Shown one piece after another: positions 24,199-32,793 of a stretch of 36,824 nucleotides of DNA (the first letter of the stretch is position 1; each line of letters starts with the position of its first letter). The stretch is from positions 1 through 36,824 of the forward strand of contig NZ_LZEX01000016.1 of the NCBI RefSeq assembly GCF_001676055.1, given 5' to 3'. The stretch is from Morganella psychrotolerans (GTDB lineage: Bacteria > Pseudomonadota > Gammaproteobacteria > Enterobacterales > Enterobacteriaceae). Below the pieces are notes generated by a model that saw nothing but the letters and a program-made list of their open reading frames with translations, had not been told where the DNA came from and did not search any database. The translations under genes were made by a program, and so were the position numbers.

Positions 24199-25227
24199 TT
24201 AATTAACTGACGGGGCGAGGGCGCGGATTTCATTTTTATTGAACATCAGTTCCAACTGTGTGCCCTGTTCAAACAGTCGCTCCGAGGAGCGGTTCAGCAG
24301 ATCAACCGTCAGTGCGCCCAGTCCGGTATCTACCTGATAACGGATGATATTACCCAGTAACTGGCTGTCACGTATTGTACCTGATACCGGGTGAGAAATG
24401 TGATCGCCGTACTGACGACCGGTTTCGCGCACATAAATCGACTCCGGACGGATAGCGACAATTCCGCTGAGATTCAGACCGAGCTGGCTGTTTGCATGCT
24501 CCGCACTGACCAGGTTGTAATGCCCCATAAAGCGCGCCACAAATTCATCAGCCGGCTGGGTATAAATATTTTCCGCGGTATCACTCTGAACAATTTTTCC
24601 TTTATTCATCAGGAAAATACGGTCAGACATCAGCATCGCCTCTTCCTGGTCATGAGTAACAAAAATAGTGGTTAAATTCAGTTCCCGCTGGATCTGGCGG
24701 ATTTGCTGGCGCAGATGTTTGCGGATCTGCGCGTCCAGTGCGGAAAGCGGTTCATCAAGCAGCAAGATCCGGGGTTTCATCACCAGCGCCCGGGCAAGTG
24801 CCACACGCTGACGCTGCCCGCCGGAAAGCTGCTGCGGTAACTGCTGCTCTTTGCCGTTCAGCCCGACCAGTTTAATCACATCTGCCACGGCTTTTTGCTG
24901 CTCACGCAGGGGCGTTTTTTGCATCTTCAGACCGAAGGCTATATTGCGCTCCACACTCATATTCGGGAACAGAGCATAGCTCTGAAATACCATGCCTATT
25001 TCACGTTTTTGTGGCGACACATGAGTAATGTCATGTTTATTCACATAAATTTTCCCGTCATTAACAGACTCAAGACCGGCAAGGCAGCGCAGTAAGGTGG
25101 ATTTCCCACAGCCGCTGGGGCCGAGCAGAGTAATAAACTCCCCTTTTTCCACTGAAAAATTCAGCCCGGAAAATACCGGGGTGGCAGCGAAGGATTTTGT
25201 CAGGTTTTCAGCAATTACATAGCTCAT
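24199..25227 (-). CDS. ABC transporter ATP-binding protein (2-aminoethylphosphonate/iron/polyamine type)
   Basis: A 342-residue ATPase: Walker A GPSGCGKST at 36-44, signature LSGGQRQRVALARAL, Walker B ILLLDEPLSALD, switch histidine in IFVTHDQEEA, and a C-terminal TOBE-type domain (about 240-342) with VAIRPESIYV. It energises the two permeases encoded upstream. The closest described relatives I recognise are PhnT-like ATPases of 2-aminoethylphosphonate import, though Fe3+ and polyamine ATPases are also close. A GAGGA site precedes the start. Confidence 0.88.
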   Translation of the reverse strand: MSYVIAENLTKSFAATPVFSGLNFSVEKGEFITLLGPSGCGKSTLLRCLAGLESVNDGKIYVNKHDITHVSPQKREIGMVFQSYALFPNMSVERNIAFGLKMQKTPLREQQKAVADVIKLVGLNGKEQQLPQQLSGGQRQRVALARALVMKPRILLLDEPLSALDAQIRKHLRQQIRQIQRELNLTTIFVTHDQEEAMLMSDRIFLMNKGKIVQSDTAENIYTQPADEFVARFMGHYNLVSAEHANSQLGLNLSGIVAIRPESIYVRETGRQYGDHISHPVSGTIRDSQLLGNIIRYQVDTGLGALTVDLLNRSSERLFEQGTQLELMFNKNEIRALAPSVN

Positions 25228-25237
25228 CAGCAGTTCC

Positions 25238-26037
25238 TCAGCGGCTTAAACGCGACGCTGTCAGTGTCAGGATCAGGGTGAAAACAAAGTAGCTCATCAC
25301 CAGCGCGGAGGTGAAATGCCCGCTCGTCTGGCGCATGTTATAGAGATAAATTTGCAGTGTTTCAAAGCGCGTGCCGACCAGGATATTGGCAAACACAAAT
25401 TCACCGAACAGAAAAGAAAATGCGATCAGCAGTGATACCAGCAAGCCTTTACGGATGTTCGGTATCACGACCAGCAAAACGGCTTTAAAGGTGTTTGCAC
25501 CAAGCAGGTGCGCGGCATCCATTAAATCTTTCAGCGGCACCCCATTGAGGCTGTTGGCGAGCGCCCGGTACATAAACGGCAGCGCAATAGTGAAATAGGT
25601 GCCGATCAGTATCCAGGGCGTACCGACAATCGGGAAAGGTCCGTCAGCAAACAATTGCAGTAATCCGACTGACGACACCACCGGCGGCACAGCGAACGGC
25701 AGAATAATCAGTATTTCCATCAGCCCTTTCAGACGCGGGAAATAATAGAACACGGCAAATACCAGCGGCAGGATCACCAGGGCGCTGAGTGCAGGGTGAC
25801 AAAGCAGATAAACAGCGAGCGCCCGAAAGCGGCAAGAAAACGCGGATCCTGCCAGAGTTTCAGATACCACTGAAGTGTCAGCCCGTCCGGCAGTACAGTC
25901 GCACCCCAGCGGGAGGAAAACGAATAAATCAGCGTGGCGGCAATCGGTAACAGCAGCATGACCACAATGATGCTGAGCATAATTTTGTGGTAGCGGGGAA
26001 TTGCCGGTGAGGTCAGAGCAAGATCAGCACTTGGCAT
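25238..26037 (-). CDS. ABC transporter permease 2 (PhnV-like), broken by one-base frameshift near 25792
   Basis: The N-terminal part (MPSADLALTSPAIPRY...) has the first membrane segment and reads to FGRSLFICFVTL, then shifts to a premature stop at 25774. The other frame carries the rest: ALSALVILPLVFAVFYYF, the PFAVPPVVSSVGLLQLF segment, and the ATPase-contacting EAA-type loop DLMDAAHLLGANTFKAVLLVV. A single G is missing from an expected CTGGCACTC. Repaired, it is a binding-protein-dependent permease of about 266 residues with six membrane segments. The start overlaps the end of permease 1. A sequencing error is likely, as in rpoC. Confidence 0.85.
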
Positions 26038-26887
26038 GGTAACTCCGTTTCAGCAGCCAATGATATGTTGCGGTGATAAATCCAAGAATAATCATCAGTA
26101 ATACGGATAGCGCTGCCGCCATATTGGGTTCAAGGAATAAATCCCCGGAGACCAGGCTGGCGATACGGATGGTCACCATATTGTAGTTACCGGTTGTCAG
26201 CGCATAGGTGGATGCGTAAGCGCCCACGGCATTGGCGAACAGAATGATAAAGGTACCGAGCAGCGCGGGTGAGAGCACCGGCAGCGCCACATAGCGCCAG
26301 TAAGCAAAGCGTCCGGCACCCATGGTTTTGGCGGCATCTTCCCATTCCGGTTTCAGCGCATCAAACGCGGGGTAGAGCAGTAAAATACCCAGCGGGATCT
26401 GAAAATAGAGATAAATCAGCATCAGCCCCGTGGCGCTGTAGAGATTGAAATCATCAATCACGCCCCAGGCTTTCAGTTGCAGAGTTACCGCGCCGTTCAC
26501 GCCGAGGATTATCACAAACGCAAACGCCAGCGGCACACCGCTGAAGTTTCCGGTCATATTGGTGAAGGCAATCAGCCAGCGGCGGGGGCGCGCTGGTGCA
26601 TGTTGCAGAGAGGCGGCAAACAGCGCGGCAAGAATCAACCCGCCGACACTTGAAATAGCGGAAATCCATAAGGTGTTTTCAAATGCCTGAATATAAAAAG
26701 GGCTGGTGAAAATCTCGCTGAAATTAGCAAATGACCAGGCATCTTCATAAATAAAGCTGTTAATAATCACCCACAGCATCGGTGCAAGCTGAAAGAGCAG
26801 AAACAGGACTGCCGCAGGCAACAGTAACAGCATCGGTTTCAGTGCAATACGACGTGATGTTATACGGATATGCTGCTGTTTTTTCAT
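26024..26887 (-). CDS. ABC transporter permease 1 (PhnU-like)
   Basis: A binding-protein-dependent inner-membrane permease with about six membrane segments; the first is LLLLPAAVLFLLFQLAPMLW. The EAA-type loop DAAKTMGAGRFAYWRYVALPVLSPALLG is clear in the C-terminal half. The start at 26887 (MKKQQHIR) is preceded by GGAG at 9 bases. An in-frame ATG at 26917 overlaps the hydrolase gene by eight bases and also has a plausible site, giving 297 residues. It pairs with permease 2. Confidence 0.87.
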   Translation of the reverse strand: MKKQQHIRITSRRIALKPMLLLLPAAVLFLLFQLAPMLWVIINSFIYEDAWSFANFSEIFTSPFYIQAFENTLWISAISSVGGLILAALFAASLQHAPARPRRWLIAFTNMTGNFSGVPLAFAFVIILGVNGAVTLQLKAWGVIDDFNLYSATGLMLIYLYFQIPLGILLLYPAFDALKPEWEDAAKTMGAGRFAYWRYVALPVLSPALLGTFIILFANAVGAYASTYALTTGNYNMVTIRIASLVSGDLFLEPNMAAALSVLLMIILGFITATYHWLLKRSYHAKC

Positions 26888-26909
26888 GACGGTCAGCTCC
26901 GGCAGGATA

Positions 26910-27734
26910 TCAGCCATGGTGGTCTTCCCGCAGCAGGTGAGGCACAGAGGCTTTGTCGTGTCCGCTCAGGCCGAGTAACCGGCAGATTGCCCCGCACAGT
27001 TGTGTCTGTTTTACCGGGAGAGAATCATCATGAGAAAAGGCATCCCCGACAACAAACAGTGGCACATGGCGCTCTTCATCCAGAATGCCGCCGTGTGAGC
27101 GATCATTATTCATACCGTGGTCGCTGGTCACCAGCACCTGATAACCGGCTTCCCGCCATGCCGGCAGATAAGCGGAGAGCAAACCATCAGCCCGGCGGGC
27201 ACTGTTGCGGTACTGCGGGGAATCGCCGCCAAACTTATGTCCGGCATCATCAATATTCATCGGATGAATAAGAAGAAAGTCGGGATGGTATTCACGGCGT
27301 AAATATTCCGCATCCATAAACAGATGATCATCCGGATAGCTGTCTGCCTGATAAAAACAGCCGTGCTGAATAGCCAGCGAATCATCATGCGTGAAGCGGT
27401 CACGAACGGCATCAAATGGTGCGCGGTTATATAACTCACTAACCCAGTGATACGCCGCAGCCGCCGTGATTTTTCCGGCTTTTTGTGCCAGGGAGAAAAT
27501 ACTGTCGTTATATGACAAACGCACAACCTGATTATGAACAACCCCGCTGTCGACCGGGCGGATGCCGGTCAGAATGCATTCGTACAGCGGACGGGAAAGT
27601 GAGGGTAATTCACAATCAAGGCGGTAAAGTGTGGCGTCCTGAGATTCAGTCAAACCCTGCATAAAGCCCATGCAATCATGGGCTGTGCGGTAGTTTAAGC
27701 CATCCAGAACGACCAGGATAACAGCGTGATTCAT
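26910..27734 (-). CDS. Alkaline-phosphatase-superfamily hydrolase (nucleotide pyrophosphatase/phosphodiesterase-like)
   Basis: The 274-residue protein has the two-metal core of the superfamily: LVVLDG with D11, the nucleophile region LPSLSRPLYECILTG (S45 or S47), NIDDAGH (D162/D163, H166), TSDHG (D205, H206) and a later histidine (H214 in SHGG). Members include nucleotide pyrophosphatases, phosphonoacetate hydrolase and phosphodiesterases; usual NPP enzymes have Thr as nucleophile. There is no signal peptide, so it is cytoplasmic, unlike periplasmic alkaline phosphatase. It lies between the binding-protein and permease genes, so it presumably acts on what the transporter imports. The start 27734 (MNHAVIL) has ACGGA 7 bases upstream; an ATG two codons earlier is possible. 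Confidence 0.82.
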   Translation of the reverse strand: MNHAVILVVLDGLNYRTAHDCMGFMQGLTESQDATLYRLDCELPSLSRPLYECILTGIRPVDSGVVHNQVVRLSYNDSIFSLAQKAGKITAAAAYHWVSELYNRAPFDAVRDRFTHDDSLAIQHGCFYQADSYPDDHLFMDAEYLRREYHPDFLLIHPMNIDDAGHKFGGDSPQYRNSARRADGLLSAYLPAWREAGYQVLVTSDHGMNNDRSHGGILDEERHVPLFVVGDAFSHDDSLPVKQTQLCGAICRLLGLSGHDKASVPHLLREDHHG

Positions 27735-27744
27735 GGTCATTCCG

Positions 27745-28824
27745 TTAGTTCATGTTGATGATAACGTTCTGCTGCCACAGTTTAGGCAACTGGCGGGAGG
27801 TTTTTTCCCAGCCATCAAAATCAGTGATAGGTTTGGCACTGGTATACTGAGATTCAGGCAGCAATTTTGCTTTGATGCTGTCCGGCAGTGTCAGGTGTGC
27901 CGCACGGATAGGGCGGGCATAGCCTTCGGCGAGATTAAGCTGTCCTTTGTCACTGAAGATAAATTCACGCGTCAGTTTTGCCGCATTCGGGTTTTTGGCA
28001 AATTTATTGATGATGGTGGAGTAACCGGATGTCACAGAGCCATCAGACGGGATCACCACGGTAAAGCGTTTGGCATCAATCTGGTCGCGGTAGCTGAGGG
28101 CGTTAAAATCCCACATCACGGCCACTTCAATTTCGCCTTTTTCTAAATTGGCCACACTCGGGTCATTGAGTGACAGACGTTTTTGTTTGGCTAATTGTGC
28201 AAACATATCAATTGCCGGCTGAATATTGGTTTCGTTACCGCCGAGGGCAAAGGCGGCTGCGAGCACGCCGCTGTTAGCTTGTGCGGCTATCCCGACATCG
28301 CCGATAGTGACGCGGTATTTACCGTTTTGCAGATCTGCCCAGCTTTTCGGCTGGTCTTTAACAAGGTCGTTATTGATGATAAAAGCAATGGTGCCGGTAT
28401 AGGCCAGCGCCCAGTTACCGTCTTTGTCTTTTGCCCAGTCAGGTATTTGATCCCAGGTGGTGGGTTTATAAGGCTGAACAACGCCTTTCTGTACGGCAAC
28501 CGGACCAAATGATGCGCCGACATCCCCGATATCCGCGGTGGCGTTATTTTTTTCAGCGGCAAATTTGGCAATTTCCTGTGCCGAACTCATGTCTGTATCC
28601 TGATGCTTCAGACCATACAGCTTTTCAATATCGGCCCAGGTTCCTTTCCAGTTCGCCCATGCGTCTGGCATACCTACGCTGTACACGACACCTTCTTTTT
28701 TGGCGGCGGCAATTAATTCGTCTAACCGGGCATTATCTGTTGTGGCAAATGAGGAAAAGGATGCTGTAATAACGGCGGCAGTCAGTAATGTCTTGGTGAT
28801 AACCGGAGCAGAAAATTGTTTCAT
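27745..28824 (-). CDS. ABC transporter periplasmic substrate-binding protein
   Basis: About 359 residues, starting MKQFSAPVITK at 28824 after a GAGGG site. The signal peptide has a hydrophobic core at about 10-22 and likely cleavage after SSFA-27. The mature part resembles the iron/polyamine/2-aminoethylphosphonate class of binding proteins (ARLDELIAAAKKEGVVYSVG; PKSWADLQNGKYR; GEIEVAVMWDFNA). It is the first gene of the operon and lies directly downstream of the tandem PhoB sites, which favours a phosphorus-containing ligand over iron or polyamines. The ligand itself cannot be read from sequence. Confidence 0.87.
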   Translation of the reverse strand: MKQFSAPVITKTLLTAAVITASFSSFATTDNARLDELIAAAKKEGVVYSVGMPDAWANWKGTWADIEKLYGLKHQDTDMSSAQEIAKFAAEKNNATADIGDVGASFGPVAVQKGVVQPYKPTTWDQIPDWAKDKDGNWALAYTGTIAFIINNDLVKDQPKSWADLQNGKYRVTIGDVGIAAQANSGVLAAAFALGGNETNIQPAIDMFAQLAKQKRLSLNDPSVANLEKGEIEVAVMWDFNALSYRDQIDAKRFTVVIPSDGSVTSGYSTIINKFAKNPNAAKLTREFIFSDKGQLNLAEGYARPIRAAHLTLPDSIKAKLLPESQYTSAKPITDFDGWEKTSRQLPKLWQQNVIINMN

Positions 28825-28873
28825 AATACCCTCGTAAGTTAGCTGACTAAGTATAAGCAGACGATGGTAGGGT

Positions 28874-28924
28874 ATGACGCATTTGTGACAACGGGCTGAC
28901 ACTGATATGACACTTTTCTGACAG
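28874..28924 (-). promoter_or_regulatory. Five tandem PhoB half-sites (Pho boxes)
   Basis: Read on the minus strand the 7-mers CTGTCAG, GTGTCAT, GTGTCAG, TTGTCAC and GCGTCAT follow each other with exactly four bases between them (11-base period). This matches the PhoB box layout CTGTCAT-N4-CTGTCAC. A -10-like TATACT lies at 28854-28849 on the same strand, about 18 bases after the last repeat, longer than the usual 10 or so. It faces the transporter operon; nudC on the other side is a less likely target. Confidence 0.8.
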
Positions 28925-29027
28925 CGGAAAGGCAGAAAGCGTAACCGCTTTGCATGCCGGGTGTTCTCCCTGTGAAGAGAGTATGATTTAATTCATCACT
29001 ATTTTATTAACAAGATATCGTGAAACT

Positions 29028-29810
29028 ATGCAGCAGATTTTAACGGGCGATGAAACAGGGTATTGGGTTATCAGCGCAGACAACCGGGTCTGGCTGCCGG
29101 AAGGGCAATTACCGGAAGGCAGTGCGGCGCAATGGATGCTGACCGGCAAACCGGCAGTACGTATTGGCGAATGGCAGGGGCTGCCGGTCTGGCTAATCCG
29201 TGAAAAAATGCGCTCAGATATGTGCTCGCCCCGTATTATTGCCGCAGACAATGATGATTTATTCAAAATGGCCGGACGTGGCGTGCAGCTTGCGGAATTT
29301 TACCGCTCACACCGTTATTGTGGCTATTGTGGTGCGGCAATGAAATACAGTGAAAGCGAATGGGCATGCCTGTGTGATGCCTGCCGCGAACGTTATTATC
29401 CGCAGATAGCACCGTGCATTATTGTCGGCATCCGCCGTCATGATTCTATTCTGCTGGCACAGCACCGCCGCCATAAAAATGCACCGCTGTTCACGGTACT
29501 TGCCGGATTTGTGGAAGTGGGGGAAACCCTGGAAGAAGCGGTTGCCCGCGAAGTGATGGAAGAGAGCCGCATTGAAATTCAGAATATCCGCTATGTGTCT
29601 TCTCAGCCGTGGCCGTTCCCGCATTCACTGATGATGGGCTTTCTGGCGGATTATGCCGACGGTGAAATCCATCATGATCCCGGCGAGTTACTCAGTGCTG
29701 ATTGGTATCACTATGATAACCTTCCGGTTATTCCGCCACCGGATACTATTGCCCGCCGCCTGATAGAAGACACGGTTGCACTGTGCCGTCAGGATGATGA
29801 AGACGCGTGA
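29028..29810 (+). CDS. nudC: NAD(+) diphosphatase NudC (NADH pyrophosphatase / RNA deNADding)
   Basis: Cleaves NADH to NMNH and AMP and removes NAD caps from RNA. The 260-residue protein has the zinc ribbon C98, C101, C116, C119, the Nudix box at 160-182 (G160, E166, R174-E175, E178-E179) and the NudC-specific SQPWPFPHS at 192-200. The Nudix consensus glycine before the last hydrophobic residue is Arg181 here (EESRI against EESGI in E. coli), a single C-for-G change that could be natural or an error. The gene heads the conserved nudC-hemE order. Confidence 0.95.
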   Translation: MQQILTGDETGYWVISADNRVWLPEGQLPEGSAAQWMLTGKPAVRIGEWQGLPVWLIREKMRSDMCSPRIIAADNDDLFKMAGRGVQLAEFYRSHRYCGYCGAAMKYSESEWACLCDACRERYYPQIAPCIIVGIRRHDSILLAQHRRHKNAPLFTVLAGFVEVGETLEEAVAREVMEESRIEIQNIRYVSSQPWPFPHSLMMGFLADYADGEIHHDPGELLSADWYHYDNLPVIPPPDTIARRLIEDTVALCRQDDEDA

Positions 29811-29840
29811 TACTGAAAGCATGTTACAATGCTGCTTTTA

Positions 29841-29860
29841 TAACGTACATCAATACGTTA
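29841..29860. repeat. 7-base inverted repeat upstream of hemE
   Basis: TAACGTA (29841-29847) and TACGTTA (29854-29860) are a perfect inverted repeat with a 6-base spacer, 28 bases before the hemE start. Just upstream a TACAAT (29825-29830) could be a -10, with no good -35. It may be an operator or a leader hairpin. Confidence 0.4.
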
Positions 29861-29888
29861 CGCGGCCATTAACTTTTTGGAGTCTGTC

Positions 29889-30956
29889 ATGAGTGAATTG
29901 AAAAACGACCGCTATCTGCGTGCATTACTGCGTCAGCCTGTGGATGTCACCCCGGTATGGATGATGCGTCAGGCCGGGCGTTATTTGCCTGAATATAAAA
30001 TTACCCGCGAACAGGCAGGGGATTTTATGGCACTGTGTAAAAACACAGAGCTGGCCTGTGAAGTGACATTGCAGCCGCTGCGTCGTTTCCCGCTGGATGC
30101 GGCGATTCTCTTTTCCGATATTCTCACCATTCCTGATGCGATGGGGCTGGGGCTCTATTTTGAAACCGGCGAAGGCCCGCGTTTTATGCATCCGGTGCAA
30201 AGTGCCCGTGATGTGCAAAAGCTGCCGGTGCCGGATCCGGAACTGGAGCTGGGTTATGTCATGGATGCTGTCCGTGCTATCCGCAAAGCCCTGAACGGCG
30301 ATATCCCGCTGATTGGTTTTTCCGGCAGTCCGTGGACATTAGCCACGTATATGGTGGAAGGCGGCAGCAGCAAAGCCTTCACAAAAATCAAAAAAATGAT
30401 GTATGCCGAACCACAGACACTGCATCTGCTGCTGGATAAACTGGCAGACAGCGTGATTTTGTATCTGAATGCACAAATCAAAGCCGGCGCACAATCTGTG
30501 ATGATTTTTGATACCTGGGGTGGTGTACTGACCGGGCGTGATTATCTTGAATTTTCATTGCATTACATGCACAAAATTATCGACGGGCTGATCCGTGAAA
30601 ATGACGGACGCCGCGTGCCGGTAACTCTGTTTACCAAAGGCGGCGGTCAGTGGCTGGAAGCGATGGCAGCAACCGGCTGTGATGCGCTGGGGCTGGACTG
30701 GACAACGGATATCGCGGATGCGCGCCGCCGTGTAGGTGATAAAGTCGCACTTCAGGGCAATATGGATCCGTCCATGTTATATGCATCACCTGTGCGTATT
30801 GAAGACGAAGTAGCATCAATTCTGGCCGGTTTCGGGCACGGCGAAGGGCATGTGTTTAACCTCGGACACGGTATCCATCAGGATGTGGAGCCTGAGCATG
30901 CCGGCGCCTTTATTGACGCGGTACACCGCCTGTCAGGGAAATACCATCAGGGTTGA
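29889..30956 (+). CDS. hemE: Uroporphyrinogen decarboxylase
   Basis: Cytosolic haem-pathway enzyme that decarboxylates the four acetate side chains of uroporphyrinogen III to coproporphyrinogen III. About 355 residues, close to E. coli. The signature [15 protein letters not shown], the substrate-binding [12 protein letters not shown] and the C-terminal [15 protein letters not shown] are intact. The start [10 protein letters not shown] at 29889 has a TTTGGAG site. nfi begins 35 bases after its stop. Confidence 0.97.
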   Translation: MSELKNDRYLRALLRQPVDVTPVWMMRQAGRYLPEYKITREQAGDFMALCKNTELACEVTLQPLRRFPLDAAILFSDILTIPDAMGLGLYFETGEGPRFMHPVQSARDVQKLPVPDPELELGYVMDAVRAIRKALNGDIPLIGFSGSPWTLATYMVEGGSSKAFTKIKKMMYAEPQTLHLLLDKLADSVILYLNAQIKAGAQSVMIFDTWGGVLTGRDYLEFSLHYMHKIIDGLIRENDGRRVPVTLFTKGGGQWLEAMAATGCDALGLDWTTDIADARRRVGDKVALQGNMDPSMLYASPVRIEDEVASILAGFGHGEGHVFNLGHGIHQDVEPEHAGAFIDAVHRLSGKYHQG

Positions 30957-30991
30957 TATCAGCCCGCTTTAACAGAGTAACGGAGGTCGTG

Positions 30992-31735
30992 ATGTCAGAG
31001 ATTGACACCCGTATGCTGAAAGCCCGGCAGATTGAACTGGCACAACAGGTCAGTTTGCAGGATGTGGTTATCGATCCCCGCTATGTGGCGGGGGTTGATG
31101 TTGGTTTTGAGGATGAAGGGCGGGTAACCCGCGCCGCTGTCGTTATCCTGACATACCCTGACCTGGTTGTGGCGGAGTATCAGATTGCCCGCATTCCCAC
31201 TCAGTTACCTTATATCCCGGGGTTGCTCTCTTTTCGTGAAATCCCGGCCATTCTTGCTGCGTGGGAAAAACTGACCTTAAAACCGGATCTTGTGCTGGTG
31301 GATGGGCAGGGACGCGCGCACCCGCGCCGTCTCGGTGTTGCCGGTCATCTGGGTGTAACACTGAATATCCCGGCTATCGGCGTCGCCAAAAGCCGCCTGT
31401 GCGGGCACTATGACGAACTTGCACAAGGTGTGGATGCACAATCTCCTCTCACGGATAAAGATGAACAGCTCGGCTGGGTCTGGCGCAGCAAAGCGCGCTG
31501 TAATCCCTTGTTCATTTCTCCCGGCCACCTTGTGAGTATTGACACGGCATTAGTGTGGGTGAAAGCCATGATCCGCGGCTATCGCCTGCCTGAACCCACC
31601 CGCTGGGCTGATGGTATTGCCTCAAATCGAACGTTTTTCGTCCGGTTGAAACAGAAATATCCAGATTTTCCACGTAAAGATGTGGATATTATGGATTTTC
31701 AGGTAAACTGCGGCACATGTCAGAGTAACGAGTAA
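30992..31735 (+). CDS. nfi: Endonuclease V (deoxyinosine 3' endonuclease)
   Basis: Nicks DNA at the second phosphodiester bond 3' to deoxyinosine, starting repair of deaminated adenine. 247 residues from MSEIDTR (30992, strong GGAGG site). Conserved metal-binding VAGVDVGF (D36), [25 protein letters not shown] and [15 protein letters not shown] are present. It is slightly longer than E. coli Nfi at the C-terminus. yjaG follows 6 bases after its stop. Confidence 0.95.
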   Translation: MSEIDTRMLKARQIELAQQVSLQDVVIDPRYVAGVDVGFEDEGRVTRAAVVILTYPDLVVAEYQIARIPTQLPYIPGLLSFREIPAILAAWEKLTLKPDLVLVDGQGRAHPRRLGVAGHLGVTLNIPAIGVAKSRLCGHYDELAQGVDAQSPLTDKDEQLGWVWRSKARCNPLFISPGHLVSIDTALVWVKAMIRGYRLPEPTRWADGIASNRTFFVRLKQKYPDFPRKDVDIMDFQVNCGTCQSNE

Positions 31736-31741
31736 TACGGA

Positions 31742-32332
31742 ATGTTAAAGAACCCGATCCATTTACGGCTGGAAAAACTGGAAAGCTGGCAGCATCTCAC
31801 TTTCGCAGCAAGTCTGTGCGAGAGAATGTATCCCAATTATGCCGTTTTTTGTCAGCAGACCGGGTTTGCTGATCCGTCTCTTTACCGGCGTATTCTGGAA
31901 CTCATCTGGGAAGTACTTACTGTTAAAGATGCGAAAGTGAACTTTGACAGCCAGCTGGAAAAGCTGGAAGAAGCTATCCCTGATGGTGAAGACTATGATA
32001 TTTACGGTGTGTTTCCGGCTATTGATGCCTGTGCGGCACTCAGTGAACTTATCCACATGCGTCTGAGCGGTGAAACGCTGGAACATGCTATTGCGGTAAG
32101 TGAGATTTCGGTCGGCACAGTCGCTATGCTGGAAATGACACAAGCCGGACGCGAAATGTCCGATGAAGAATTAAAAGAATTACCCGCTGTTGAAGAAGAG
32201 TGGGATATTCAGTGGGAAATTTTTCGCCTGTTAGCTGCATGCGAAGAGCGCGACATTGAGTTGATAAAAGGCTTGAGATCAGACCTCCGCGAAGCGGGGG
32301 TCAGTAATATTGGCGTAAGTTTAGGCGATTAA
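31742..32332 (+). CDS. yjaG: DUF416 family protein YjaG
   Basis: A 196-residue cytoplasmic protein of the DUF416 family, the same length as E. coli YjaG, in the same position between nfi and hupA. It is rich in acidic residues (LEKLEEAIPDGEDYD; MSDEELKELPAVEEEWD) and has no signal peptide or membrane segment. The family has no established biochemical role that I can name. Confidence 0.93.
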   Translation: MLKNPIHLRLEKLESWQHLTFAASLCERMYPNYAVFCQQTGFADPSLYRRILELIWEVLTVKDAKVNFDSQLEKLEEAIPDGEDYDIYGVFPAIDACAALSELIHMRLSGETLEHAIAVSEISVGTVAMLEMTQAGREMSDEELKELPAVEEEWDIQWEIFRLLAACEERDIELIKGLRSDLREAGVSNIGVSLGD

Positions 32333-32377
32333 ATCAAAAAAACGTGATTTAAGCCTATAAATGCCGATGTTAAAGAC

Positions 32378-32407
32378 TTCACAATTGCCCCGTCTCTGGT
32401 CTACAGT
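32378..32407 (+). promoter_or_regulatory. Candidate hupA promoter
   Basis: TTCACA (32378-32383) and TACAGT (32402-32407) are 18 bases apart, about 110 bases before hupA in the yjaG-hupA spacer. Hexamer match is moderate. Confidence 0.35.
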
Positions 32408-32515
32408 GAGGGGCGAAAAGAAGTGGCTATCGGGGCGCGTGTATCAGGGCTGTCAAATGACATATCCGACGCACTCGATGCTTTGCAAACGATAAACACA
32501 CTGTAAGGATATTTT

Positions 32516-32788
32516 ATGAATAAGACTCAATTGATTGATGCTATCGCAGAAAAAGCAGAGCTGTCTAAAGTACAGGCAAAAGCAGCGCTGGAATCCACAC
32601 TGGCGGCCATCACTGACTCTCTGAAAGAAGGCGATGCTGTACAATTAGTTGGCTTCGGTACTTTTAAAGTTAACCATCGTGCAGAGCGTACCGGCCGTAA
32701 CCCGCAGACTGGTAATGAAATCAAAATTGCAGCGGCAAACGTGCCAGCTTTCTCTGCCGGTAAAGCACTGAAAGACGCAGTAAAATAA
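32516..32788 (+). CDS. hupA: DNA-binding protein HU-alpha
   Basis: A 90-residue nucleoid protein, nearly identical to E. coli HupA. The DNA-intercalating beta arm [17 protein letters not shown] carries the key proline of the arm tip. It binds DNA as a dimer with HU-beta, bending and compacting it. An AAGGA site lies 7 bases before the ATG. Confidence 0.98.
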   Translation: MNKTQLIDAIAEKAELSKVQAKAALESTLAAITDSLKEGDAVQLVGFGTFKVNHRAERTGRNPQTGNEIKIAAANVPAFSAGKALKDAVK

Positions 32789-32793
32789 TTGCG

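Noticed and set aside
24199-28824. Iron (AfuABC-type) transporter as the main reading of the ABC genes
   Set aside because: The sequence class allows it, but PhoB-type sites and two embedded phosphatase-like enzymes favour a phosphorus substrate; no Fur-box-like sequence was seen upstream.
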